Source: Marinomonas fungiae (lineage in GTDB: Bacteria; Pseudomonadota; Gammaproteobacteria; Pseudomonadales; Marinomonadaceae). From it: a stretch of 64,000 nucleotides of DNA. The notes below the pieces were generated by a model that saw only the letters and a program-made list of their open reading frames with translations, was not told the DNA's origin and did not search any database. The first letter of the stretch is position 1. Each line of letters begins with the position of its first letter. Shown piece after piece: positions 1 through 8,214 of the stretch. Both the position numbers and the translations under genes were made by a program. The stretch covers positions 124,001 through 188,000 of the forward strand of contig NZ_LIQF01000002.1 in the NCBI RefSeq assembly GCF_001418205.1. Reading direction: 5' to 3'.

Positions 1-122
1 TAGTTAGCTCGATCTGATTGCCCCAAAGATTCTCTGCGTTATCAAGTGCATCAAGAAAGGTGTTGCCCGTGTTCTTCATCTTGTTCAAATCTTCCTTGTC
101 TTCGGTGCTGTCATCAATCAAG
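1..122 (-). other. Open reading frame fragment running off the left edge
   Basis: On the minus strand a frame is open from about position 122 to the left edge, roughly 40 codons, rich in Asp, Glu, Asn and Lys. It is preceded by a stop (TAA) and has only a TTG or an internal ATG as possible start, with no clear ribosome binding site. It could be the 5' end of a small gene or a relic of an acidic protein. I do not recognise it. The rest of 123-233 shows no feature beyond an AT-rich stretch that may hold the promoter of the next gene. Confidence 0.2.
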
Positions 123-233
123 TTATCAAGTTATTCCGCGTGTTTGCTATATCAGGTGATTTCAGACACATTTAAACTTTGTATTTACGCTTAAAATCTA
201 CATAGTCAAATTCAATGAAAATAGGGATAAAAA

Positions 234-2057
234 ATGTTAGGGAGAGTCATTGCGACGGCGCTGTTAGTGGGGAGTGCTGTGGCGCCAGTGTTTGCTGCTT
301 CATCTTCAACAACCACATTGATTGCACCGATGTTAGAGGGAAATGGACTCTGCTTATCAGGGGTAAATAATCCTGATTTACACGATTTAGAATCGATGCG
401 TCGCTATTGTGAGGATCTAGGTGAATCATCTGCTTCATTATTGGAAACAATATTATCTGACATCGGACCTAAAAACAGTGCAGATGGCCGTTTTGAAATG
501 GGGTATATGCTCGGGCTGTCGCTTCTTTCCTATGTTGAGCTTAAGGATGGTGAATTTTCTGTTAACCGTAATGCCATTCGCAATAGTTTGCAGCTGCTTC
601 AGGACTCTGAGCGAAGTGCGGTGTTGTATTTCTTTGCCAATCACTTTATTGGCGCGGATGCTGCGGAGTTAGCAAAAACGCTGTCAGAGTCTGATAATGA
701 GCTGATGGTTCTGAATAATGGTACTACGCCACGGGACGGGTATTTCTCTTCAACGATTTATCCTTGGCGAGTTGGCGACACTGGCACACAGTTTTATAAA
801 GTGCGTAAGCTTGCTTTGGAGGCTGTTCTAGATGAATTATGTGCTCTACCTAAAGCAGACTTGGCAAAGATTAAGGCCGTGACTACATTGGGTGAGGTAC
901 ATCATCAGTTCCCTAACTTTAATCAAGGCATGGGCTATGATGATAATTATGAAATTACCGATTACAGTGTCACTACAATCGAACAGTTTAAGGCTTGGCT
1001 GGCCTCAGAGTTTGGAACGATTGAGAGGTTAAATACTCGATTGGGGGCTCATTTCAGTTCTTTTTCTGATATTAGTCCTCCAGCTAAAGATATTCGCAAG
1101 GATAAGTTAAATAGCTTTTTTGAGCATATTGATCCCTATGCGCATGGTGTTATGCCATTCTTTGGTTGGGCTTTTTCTAAAGATGGCAGTCCATTCGAGA
1201 TTAATGTCTACCTCGATGGGCAATACCTAGATCAAGCTCAAACAGGCTTGACTCGTGTAGATGTTGCTCAAGCTTTACCCGAGTTGTCAGACAGTAATGT
1301 TGGTTATCGCTATAACCTAGATTTTTCACACTTATCGCCAGGGCGACACAGCGTTGAGTTGCGCTTTTTTCACAACGGCGAAGAAAGTATTTTGAGCCAA
1401 TATGATTTTGCAGTGATTGACCGCTCGCAAAGTAGACCCAGAAAAATTCAGGGATTCCATCTAGCGTCGGTAGACTCTAATCAGGACAGCAACATACGTT
1501 TTTGGGCAGATCACCCAACTAGTACGGTGGGTGTTTTCTATAACCCTTTGGCGAAGTTGTGGTTAAATTTTAGAGAGCAGCAAGTCACCCGTGAGATTGA
1601 GCAGTTTGCCGATATTATTCAACATAGTTGCATCTCCCCAGAACAAGTGTTTTCTCATCAGATCGCGCCAAACTTTAATCCGAGTTGGGACCCGACGCTA
1701 TTCGCCGCCAATGACTCGTTGGAAATTAACGCACATTATAATCTAGGGATTAACTTATATGGTGGCATTATATCGAGCGATATTTTCTTTGATTGGCTAA
1801 AGCAGCATCATCATAGTCGTTATGCTCTACCTGAAATGCACCCCATGTTACCGCAAGATCCCATCGAATTCTCGAAAGTCTTGGAACGACATCATGATAA
1901 TGGGGCGGTATTCCTGTCGCCTTATTTCATGTCTCTCGTACCTGATGAATATGCATCAGATCCAGAACATGGTCGTTTTAAGCTTTCCCCATCCAATACA
2001 GAATATGGATCTGATACATTTTTTCGTTCGATTCAGCGATTATTAAATAAGCCGTAA
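234..2057 (+). CDS. Secreted GH42-like glycoside hydrolase domain protein
   Basis: A 607-residue protein starting with a signal peptide (hydrophobic stretch to about residue 21, VFA-A type cleavage). Around residues 240-290 the text FKAWLASEFGTIERLN followed by a SFSDISPP motif resembles the part of family 42 beta-galactosidases where a recruited YD residue block, a WL helix and an LN segment occur. The segment GEVHHQFPNF just before contains a Glu that could be catalytic. Residues about 310-400 look like a beta-sandwich (EINVYLDGQYLD, HSVELRFF). It probably acts on a surface polysaccharide in the periplasm or outside the cell. AGGGATAAAA precedes the ATG. It is followed 43 bases later by an acyltransferase gene on the same strand. 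The family assignment is from pattern memory and the substrate is unknown. Confidence 0.55.
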   Translation: MLGRVIATALLVGSAVAPVFAASSSTTTLIAPMLEGNGLCLSGVNNPDLHDLESMRRYCEDLGESSASLLETILSDIGPKNSADGRFEMGYMLGLSLLSYVELKDGEFSVNRNAIRNSLQLLQDSERSAVLYFFANHFIGADAAELAKTLSESDNELMVLNNGTTPRDGYFSSTIYPWRVGDTGTQFYKVRKLALEAVLDELCALPKADLAKIKAVTTLGEVHHQFPNFNQGMGYDDNYEITDYSVTTIEQFKAWLASEFGTIERLNTRLGAHFSSFSDISPPAKDIRKDKLNSFFEHIDPYAHGVMPFFGWAFSKDGSPFEINVYLDGQYLDQAQTGLTRVDVAQALPELSDSNVGYRYNLDFSHLSPGRHSVELRFFHNGEESILSQYDFAVIDRSQSRPRKIQGFHLASVDSNQDSNIRFWADHPTSTVGVFYNPLAKLWLNFREQQVTREIEQFADIIQHSCISPEQVFSHQIAPNFNPSWDPTLFAANDSLEINAHYNLGINLYGGIISSDIFFDWLKQHHHSRYALPEMHPMLPQDPIEFSKVLERHHDNGAVFLSPYFMSLVPDEYASDPEHGRFKLSPSNTEYGSDTFFRSIQRLLNKP

Positions 2058-2100
2058 TTTATTGATCACCGTATGGTGAGTACCTAATGGTGGTATTTAT

Positions 2101-3237
2101 ATGTTTTTTTCTAAGCAAGATTTATTTGATTCAATTGTCTTGATAAGACCGCTCCTTATATTGTTTGTATGTATTGCTCACTTGCCAGGAGTTAATGGAT
2201 ATCATTCAGACTTTGATCAGTTTGATAAAATCGATACGCTTTTTTCGATATATATTAAGGACTATTTAGCACGTGGTGCGGTACCGATATTAACGGTGAT
2301 ATCGGGTTATTTGGCTTTTTACTCTTTTTCTAGGCGATCTTACTTAGATTTTGTTTATGGGAAGGTTAAGCGATTATTGATTCCATTTGTAGTATGGAAT
2401 GCGCTAGTGTTCGTGATTTTATGGGTGGTCTATAAAGCGCTGGGCGTATCTATTAGAAGCATAGAGGATGTCGGCAGTTTAACTGATATATTCTATAAGT
2501 GGTTTGGCTTTAATTTAAATTTGCCTATTAATGCTCCCACATATTTTGTCAGAGATTTGTTCGTTATTATGTTAGCGGTCCCTGTATTCAAATACATTTG
2601 TCGCAATAAAATTATTTTTGCTTTGTTCATGATCGGATACGCGAGGACAATTTGGGGACCGTCTTTATTGGTCTACCAAGGAGAAGAATTCTCGAGTCAT
2701 CTTTTATTTAGACGAGATATGGTGCTGTTCTTTGCGTTAGGCTACTTCTATGCCATGCACGGTTTTAGCATTCCAAAGGTATCCGGCTATAGTTCTACTG
2801 TAAGCATTGTCCTATTGATGTCACTTGGTTTGCTCGTGAGTGTTTATTTATCTGGTCTGAACCCAAGCGGTGAGGACTACATTGTTATTCGGTTCTTATT
2901 TAGTTCTTTATTCGTGCTTTGTGCGCCGGTTTTTTTGTCTGTGCTATTGAAAACTAAAAATAGTTGGATTGGCCGAATACTTATTTTTATTTCACCTTAT
3001 TCCTTTACGCTGTTTTTGTCACATATGTTAGCTTCGTATGTGTTCTTGTTTTTCACCTCTCGGGTACTAAATTGGAGGGTGAATGAGACATTTCCTATAT
3101 TCGAAATCATCGTTTATATCGTTTTTTATGTGTTTGCTGTTGTAGTCTCTGCCATCTTGATTTTGAATGCTTGGCGATTTCTTATGGCCAAGAAAGATTT
3201 ATTTCGTTTTTCCAATAAAAGTGTGACAAGTCCATAA
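2101..3237 (+). CDS. Membrane acyltransferase, acyltransferase-3 family
   Basis: A 378-residue integral membrane protein with about ten hydrophobic segments. The N-terminal motif RPLLILFVCIAHLPG, in which an Arg precedes a helix carrying a His, is the usual signature of the acyltransferase-3 family, where that His is thought to be essential. Members transfer acetyl or other acyl groups to sugars of exopolysaccharide, O-antigen or glucans at the inner membrane. It lies just downstream of a secreted glycosidase-like gene and ends 3 bases from a second acyltransferase on the other strand, so it likely decorates a polysaccharide. The low-GC, T-rich coding text is unlike the housekeeping genes further right and may reflect transfer. 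Confidence 0.75.
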   Translation: MFFSKQDLFDSIVLIRPLLILFVCIAHLPGVNGYHSDFDQFDKIDTLFSIYIKDYLARGAVPILTVISGYLAFYSFSRRSYLDFVYGKVKRLLIPFVVWNALVFVILWVVYKALGVSIRSIEDVGSLTDIFYKWFGFNLNLPINAPTYFVRDLFVIMLAVPVFKYICRNKIIFALFMIGYARTIWGPSLLVYQGEEFSSHLLFRRDMVLFFALGYFYAMHGFSIPKVSGYSSTVSIVLLMSLGLLVSVYLSGLNPSGEDYIVIRFLFSSLFVLCAPVFLSVLLKTKNSWIGRILIFISPYSFTLFLSHMLASYVFLFFTSRVLNWRVNETFPIFEIIVYIVFYVFAVVVSAILILNAWRFLMAKKDLFRFSNKSVTSP

Positions 3238-3239
3238 AG

Positions 3240-4307
3240 CTAACCTTTCTGGCTTTTGTTTAAGATAGGAGATTCTATTAGGTGCCAAGAGAGCGTGGCA
3301 AAGCAAAGAGTGATTGCGGTGCTCAGAATTAGCATGCTGCTAAAGGTGATGTTTGGTATCTGCAGGACGATTAATTGCTGGATTGGAAAGGCGTATATAT
3401 ATAGGCCATAGGAATAATCGCCGATTAGGTTGTATTTTCGGATAAACCCTTTGGGTAAGTAGGCGACTGCCAATACGCAATATGAAATCACTAGAGAGTA
3501 GTAAATAGGGTAAACAATGTTGTCTGATAGCCAAGGAACCAAGCAAAGCATCGCTAGTGCTGGAAGCCAATGAATGGCAATGTGTTGGCGTAAGCTGTAC
3601 ATGATACTGCCCATAGCAAACGCGGCGATAAATAGCAGCATGCTGTAATGCTCATCTTGCTGCGTTGTTAAGTATTGCTCGGCTTTGTAGCAAATGACGG
3701 GAATGAATACGATGAGTAAAACTAAGTACAATTTCCATGGCGCTAAATAGCGCTTGGTAAATCTACAAAGAGAGAATATGACGGCTGTCATAACATACAT
3801 CCAAGTTTCAATGGGAAGCGTCCACAAAGATCCATTAACCGTGCTTGGGTGTGGGTTGTTCTCAAACACGCCGGGTAGTTCAAACTGCGTATGAGTATTA
3901 AGTAGGTTGATATTTAGTAGATAATGCCAAGTAATAGGTGAGCTAAAGTAGCTTGCCAAATCATCTTGGGCGATGATTGGCCCTAGGGCAAAGACGGTCA
4001 GTAGCAGAACGACGATCAAGGCTGGAAAGATGCGTTTACTGCGTGCCCAAAAGTACTTTTTTAAGTCCCGTGAACGATCTAAACTACGGCAAATAAGGAA
4101 CCCGCTAATCGCGAAGAAAACAGTTACGAAAAAAGTTCCCATCCCTATTTTGAAATACGCTTGAAACGGATCGATCAGATTGGGTCTGTTGCTGATAAGT
4201 ACATAGCTGTGGGCAAAGAGCACCCCCCAGGCACAGATGATTCGAATGAGATTAAAGTTATTATCAGAACCATTGCATAGATGGTCGATTTTTGGAAAAA
4301 CAGGCAT
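3240..4307 (-). CDS. Membrane acyltransferase, acyltransferase-3 family (O-acetylase type)
   Basis: A 355-residue multi-spanning protein. NNFNLIRIICAWGVLFAHS near residue 15 is the classic N-terminal acyltransferase-3 block, with the Arg and His expected for acyl transfer. Further family features are FFAISGFLICRSLDRS near residue 65 and the LWTLPIETWMYV block near residue 160 (the SLW-E motif). The family acetylates surface polysaccharides such as O-antigen. It converges on the neighbouring acyltransferase with only 2 bases between their stops, and the two are only distantly alike. AAGAAGAG precedes the ATG. Confidence 0.82.
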   Translation of the reverse strand: MPVFPKIDHLCNGSDNNFNLIRIICAWGVLFAHSYVLISNRPNLIDPFQAYFKIGMGTFFVTVFFAISGFLICRSLDRSRDLKKYFWARSKRIFPALIVVLLLTVFALGPIIAQDDLASYFSSPITWHYLLNINLLNTHTQFELPGVFENNPHPSTVNGSLWTLPIETWMYVMTAVIFSLCRFTKRYLAPWKLYLVLLIVFIPVICYKAEQYLTTQQDEHYSMLLFIAAFAMGSIMYSLRQHIAIHWLPALAMLCLVPWLSDNIVYPIYYSLVISYCVLAVAYLPKGFIRKYNLIGDYSYGLYIYAFPIQQLIVLQIPNITFSSMLILSTAITLCFATLSWHLIESPILNKSQKG

Positions 4308-4493
4308 CTCTTCTTCGTATCCTTAGCCGTATTTTCAAAGCTCGTCAGTGCTTTAGTGCATGAAAGCATATCTTGAGAGGTCGCGAATATTGTAACTGAG
4401 CAGGTTGAAATTTGGTACATAAGCCTCATATAAGGCACAAGTTAGCTAGCAAACAATGTTGGCTTCATTTATTAAACATTAATGGGATAAGTT

Positions 4494-4877
4494 ATGGCTA
4501 CTATCACAATTGACGGTAAAAGTTTTGATCTAGAAAAAGTGTCCGATAAAGCTCGTGCACAAATCTCTTCTCTACAAGTTGTGGAGAAGGAGTTGAACCT
4601 GCTTCAATCCAAGATTGCGATGACTCAGACGGCGAGAAATGCTTATGCAAGTTCTCTAGCGCCACAATTGCCTAAGAAAGCACCTAAAAATGCTAAGCAA
4701 ACGGTAACGATTGATGGCACCGCTTATTCGATTGCCAGTTTTTCAGATCAAGCGAAAGCGTTGTTAAGTTCATTGGATATTGCTGATAAAAAGCTTGACC
4801 AACTTCAGAAGGAAGTGGCAATTACACAAACCGCTCGTAATGCTTACGCAAAAGTTTTGCAAAGCGAATTGAATTAA
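4494..4877 (+). CDS. Small protein of two TARNAYA-type repeats (DUF6447-like)
   Basis: A 127-residue soluble protein made of two tandem modules of about 55 residues, residues 2-55 and 68-124. Each module starts with a short beta-like TIDG segment, continues with SDQAKALLSSL and a heptad-like amphipathic stretch, and ends in ITQTARNAYA. I recall this as the DUF6447 family, but that name is from memory. The function is unknown; the helical text suggests a helical hairpin or coiled coil. Related modules are in the next gene and at 18102-18440, bracketing the arabinose and type I secretion genes. A GGGATAAG lies upstream of the ATG. Confidence 0.65.
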   Translation: MATITIDGKSFDLEKVSDKARAQISSLQVVEKELNLLQSKIAMTQTARNAYASSLAPQLPKKAPKNAKQTVTIDGTAYSIASFSDQAKALLSSLDIADKKLDQLQKEVAITQTARNAYAKVLQSELN

Positions 4878-4965
4878 TTTTCAGCACTTTATATTTACTC
4901 AAAAGAGTTTCGAAAAAGCTTACTTGTTTATCATGTGAGCGTTAGAAAATGTAATTGGAGATAGT

Positions 4966-5364
4966 ATGTCTGATTTTATGATTGATGGTCAGATCTACAG
5001 CAGTGATGTGCTGACGGAACACTCTCGCAGCCTTATGCTGGCTTTAAGATTTGCAGAGCAAGAAATTTGGGATATTAATCGTCGTGTAGGGGTAGCTCAA
5101 ACTGCTCGAAATACCTATGTGCTTGTTTTAAATAAACTATTACCTAAGCCCTTATCTGACTCTAGTGATGAGCAGGGGGTGTTAACTTTCGGTACTAAAA
5201 AATATCTTCGTTCAGAGTTGTCTGAAGAGGCAAATAAGCATCTTGATGCGATTTTGGAGACCGATAAACTTCTTGCTCAGCTTCAAGACGATTATGCCAT
5301 TGCTGAAACCGCTCGTGCTATCTACGGTCGTGATTTTAAAGCTTCGGTTTCAACACTTCATTAA
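4966..5364 (+). CDS. Small two-repeat protein, diverged paralogue of the upstream gene
   Basis: A 132-residue protein with two modules of the same TAR-motif family as the gene before it: residues 3-57 ending in VAQTARNTYV and residues 69-123 ending in IAETARAIYG. The two modules are more diverged from each other than those of the preceding gene. It has no signal peptide or membrane segment. It lies 88 bases downstream of its paralogue and 29 bases upstream of a SapC-like gene, so the three are probably co-expressed. GGAG precedes the ATG. Function unknown. Confidence 0.62.
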   Translation: MSDFMIDGQIYSSDVLTEHSRSLMLALRFAEQEIWDINRRVGVAQTARNTYVLVLNKLLPKPLSDSSDEQGVLTFGTKKYLRSELSEEANKHLDAILETDKLLAQLQDDYAIAETARAIYGRDFKASVSTLH

Positions 5365-5393
5365 TGGTAGAAAGATAGTAATAGGAGACTGAA

Positions 5394-5720
5394 ATGCCTA
5401 ACTGGCAAGTTGTTAGCAAAGAGAAACATATAAATTCCGGGTGGGTCTCTCCATCGGATTATCGACAGGCAAAAGAGAGTGCTCTTGCTCCATTGATGGC
5501 TGCTGAAATTTCTCACGCTTTACCATTTTATCCCTTGGCATTTGTTAAGTTACCGGATGGGCGTTTTCAGTTAAATGCTATTTTTTCTTTGAAAAATGAT
5601 GTTAATTTATTTCTTAATCAAGCAAATCGTTGGCTTGTCCCATACGTTCCGGCAGCACTTCTTAGTTACCCGTTCGCTATGATGAAAACTGATTTAGTAC
5701 CCTTGACAGTGTCGATCTAG
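5394..5720 (+). CDS. SapC-like protein, short (possibly truncated)
   Basis: A 108-residue protein resembling the N-terminal half of the SapC family: a W-V-SPSDYRQAKESALAPLMAAEI segment, then LPFYPLAFVKLPDG, then NLFLNQANRWLVPYVPAALLSYPF. Family members I recall are about twice this length. After the stop, another frame reads DLDKMFDGGSKGIF before its own stop at about 5764. That resembles the LFD-G segment expected next, so a frameshift followed by truncation is possible. The gene follows two TAR-repeat genes and has a good AGGAG before its ATG. The role of the SapC family is unclear; association with surface layers or secreted proteins is suggested by name only. Confidence 0.6.
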   Translation: MPNWQVVSKEKHINSGWVSPSDYRQAKESALAPLMAAEISHALPFYPLAFVKLPDGRFQLNAIFSLKNDVNLFLNQANRWLVPYVPAALLSYPFAMMKTDLVPLTVSI

Positions 5721-5772
5721 ACAAAATGTTCGACGGGGGCTCTAAAGGTATTTTCTCTTTCTAGTATGCTTT

Positions 5773-5806
5773 AAAGTTCAAGGGAAAGCGATTTTCCTTG
5801 AACTTT
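5773..5806. terminator. Hairpin between convergent genes, likely bidirectional terminator
   Basis: AAAGTTCAAGG at 5773-5783 pairs perfectly with CCTTGAACTTT at 5796-5806. The loop also carries GAAA and TTTT that may extend the stem. It sits between the SapC-like gene and the stop of the minus-strand membrane protein. There is no long T run on either side. Confidence 0.55.
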
Positions 5807-5815
5807 AGATTTCTC

Positions 5816-7096
5816 TTACTGGTTAATTATAAGTCGGGCGTTTACTGTATCAATTTTGTATTCAGCATCAGGATAGTTTCCAATTAGCAAGTTGCGCTCG
5901 TTATCCTCTAACGGACTTTCAGGATAGTGAACGATAAACTGTTTATCGGATGCCGAAGCTTTTTCATAAATCTCTGCATAAACTGATTGAAAGATTGAAT
6001 AATCGCTGTAAGTTTGCCAACCTCCCATTAATGTTGGCACTAGGATTACATATAAAGTCCAGGCCCTTCCCCAGGCTGCCGCAATAAATAAGAGCAATAC
6101 TACAGGTATTAGATAAAGTCGACTTTGAAATACAAGGTATGTGAATTCTTGTTCGGTGGAGTATGGAAGCATGCCTAGATAAATTATTGAGCAAAGAACC
6201 ATTGCGCCAATCATGCAAATTAAAATTTTAATATTCTTAAGAGATATAAAAAACAATATAGATATCAAAAAAGCTATAGTGTTCGACTCCCTTCTTGTGT
6301 TTTGCCACCATAAGCTCTCAAACCAAGCGTATAAGGTCTTTGGAAATGATGAAAGATCAAAGGCATGTATATCTTTGTCTGATCCAATCGGGACGATGTT
6401 TTGTCTAAGTGCTATATAAATAAAAAAGGAAGCAATTAAAAAAACTAAGAAAATAATGCCTTTTTTAACTTCAATCGACTTAGACCAGGTTAGAAAGAAG
6501 ACGAGTGGAAATATAAGTATTGATATCTCTTTGCAATAGAATGCCAGTGAAATAATTGCAAATGCGCTTTTCCATCTTTTTTCTAATAGTAGTCTGATCC
6601 CTGATAGCAATAGGAAGATGGTGAAAACATCAAAGATATTAGCAAACCATCCTGATGAAATAATGACGCTGCCAGATCCAAAAAATACCAGTGTTAGTGC
6701 TATTTCTTGTGCTACCGAAGGTTTGGATAGCTTTCTTGCTAGCAAGAGTAGCTGTGTGAACGTAGCGATTAATAGTAGGATATTTAGCCCACGTAGCACA
6801 TGCCAAGATGTATTTCTATCTGGCATGAAGTAATCAATAGTGTAAGCAATGCTGAGTGGTAGAGGGCGGTACAAGTTTGCGACAGCTTGCGTCCATATAT
6901 GCGTCAATGCTTCCCAATAAGTAAAATTCTCCTGCCAAGTTTTAAAAATGAGTAGAGCATTGGTTTCATCCCATACATCAGCCTTCATAAGCATAATCAT
7001 AGCTAGAGACCAGGTTGATATAACTAGGACGAGATAGAGGGAAAATGCATCCCTAATAGGGCTGTATTGTCTAAGGTGTTGAAAGTAGTTTTGCAT
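5816..7096 (-). CDS. Multi-spanning membrane protein, GT-C glycosyltransferase-like
   Basis: A 426-residue protein with about ten hydrophobic helices and a short soluble C-terminus. After the first helix it carries an acidic stretch, KADVWDETNALLIFK, in what would be the first periplasmic loop. Such a DE-type acidic pair after helix 1 is typical of GT-C transferases, which use polyprenyl-phosphate sugars (ArnT, mannosyltransferase and arabinosyltransferase types). An aromatic-rich loop follows with W-T-AVANLYRPLP, also common in this fold. It is divergent from the polyprenyl-phospho-arabinose operon at 7342, which suggests it uses that donor. The overall sequence is not one I can assign to a named family, so the function is inferred. 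Confidence 0.5.
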   Translation of the reverse strand: MQNYFQHLRQYSPIRDAFSLYLVLVISTWSLAMIMLMKADVWDETNALLIFKTWQENFTYWEALTHIWTQAVANLYRPLPLSIAYTIDYFMPDRNTSWHVLRGLNILLLIATFTQLLLLARKLSKPSVAQEIALTLVFFGSGSVIISSGWFANIFDVFTIFLLLSGIRLLLEKRWKSAFAIISLAFYCKEISILIFPLVFFLTWSKSIEVKKGIIFLVFLIASFFIYIALRQNIVPIGSDKDIHAFDLSSFPKTLYAWFESLWWQNTRRESNTIAFLISILFFISLKNIKILICMIGAMVLCSIIYLGMLPYSTEQEFTYLVFQSRLYLIPVVLLLFIAAAWGRAWTLYVILVPTLMGGWQTYSDYSIFQSVYAEIYEKASASDKQFIVHYPESPLEDNERNLLIGNYPDAEYKIDTVNARLIINQ

Positions 7097-7341
7097 GTAG
7101 TAAGTGGCTCGTAGTTTCAGATATGCGCTCTTTTGTGCTACCGTCTCGAACTTATAGATAAAGTGCTGATTTGCCAGTGCTAAAGGGAATCAAGAGTGAT
7201 GCAAGTCTGAGTACATGTGTGTATGACGCTGGCGCTATGTTACCCCTCTCTTTTGGCTATGGGCAACTGTTGGATCCCTTCTTGTACAGTTATCCACTAA
7301 CGCCGCTGTATTAACATGACGTATTTGAGGAAAGTGGTTAA

Positions 7342-8214
7342 ATGTGGGTGTGGCTTAGATTGTTACGTATCCATCAGTACATTAAAAACAGCTTTGTGCT
7401 GATTGGTGTGATTTTTGCTGGAGCATGGGAGGGAGCTTATTTAGTTGATGCTGTAGTTGTCTTCTGGGCGTTCTGTTTTGCTGCTAGCGCGGTTTACATC
7501 ATGAACGACATTTTTGATATTGAAGCGGATCGGCTTCACCCTACAAAATCCAAACGGCCCATTCCCAGCGGTCTAGTTTCATTGCCTGTCGCATGGGGGA
7601 GCTTTACTGCTTTACTGCTCATGTCTTTTGCCTTGTCTTTACTTTGGGCCCCCATCGCTGCATTACTGATTGCGGCTTATGTCGTGTTGAATGTTTTATA
7701 TACGCTTTATTTAAAGAAAGTGGCTATATTAGATGTATTCATTATTTCTTCGGGCTTTATGTTGCGAATTCTTGCCGGTACGGTAGGCATCGGGATTGCG
7801 CCATCGTCTTGGCTTTTGCTCTGTGGTCTTATGCTGACACTATTTTTGGGGTTTTGTAAGCGTCGAGCTGAGTTGCTAATGTTAGAGAACGATGAAATGC
7901 TTAAGCAGCCTATGACGCGTGAGGTGTTAGGTAGCTATAGCCCTATTGTTATAGAGCAGTTTATGGCGATTTCTGCCTCAGCAACGATATTATCTTATAG
8001 CCTTTATACTATGAGTGAAGAAACCATTGCTCGTCATCAGAGCGAGGGATTAATCTATACTGTTCCTTTTGTTGTTTATGGCATATTTCGATACATTTTA
8101 TTGTTGCATAAAAGAGGGAAAGGAACGGATACTGCGAAAGACTTATATACCGATTCTCATATGTTGGTGGCGGTCGCCGCTTGGCTATTGACTATATTGG
8201 TGATTGTTATATGA
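7342..8214 (+). CDS. UbiA-family prenyltransferase, decaprenyl-phosphate phosphoribosyltransferase-like
   Basis: A 290-residue integral membrane protein of the UbiA superfamily. The segment RIHQYIKNSFVL near residue 9 and the NDIFDIEADRLHPTKSKRPIPSG motif near residue 55 match the DPPR synthase subgroup (mycobacterial Rv3806c, rhizobial NoeC-like). In that subgroup the aspartate-rich NDxxD motif binds Mg and phosphoribosyl pyrophosphate, and the product is polyprenyl-phospho-5-phosphoribose. AGGAAAG lies 10 bases before the ATG. The stop overlaps the next start (ATGA). It heads an operon with DprE1-like, DprE2-like and phosphatase genes, which supports this substrate over quinone or heme roles. 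Confidence 0.82.
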   Translation: MWVWLRLLRIHQYIKNSFVLIGVIFAGAWEGAYLVDAVVVFWAFCFAASAVYIMNDIFDIEADRLHPTKSKRPIPSGLVSLPVAWGSFTALLLMSFALSLLWAPIAALLIAAYVVLNVLYTLYLKKVAILDVFIISSGFMLRILAGTVGIGIAPSSWLLLCGLMLTLFLGFCKRRAELLMLENDEMLKQPMTREVLGSYSPIVIEQFMAISASATILSYSLYTMSEETIARHQSEGLIYTVPFVVYGIFRYILLLHKRGKGTDTAKDLYTDSHMLVAVAAWLLTILVIVI

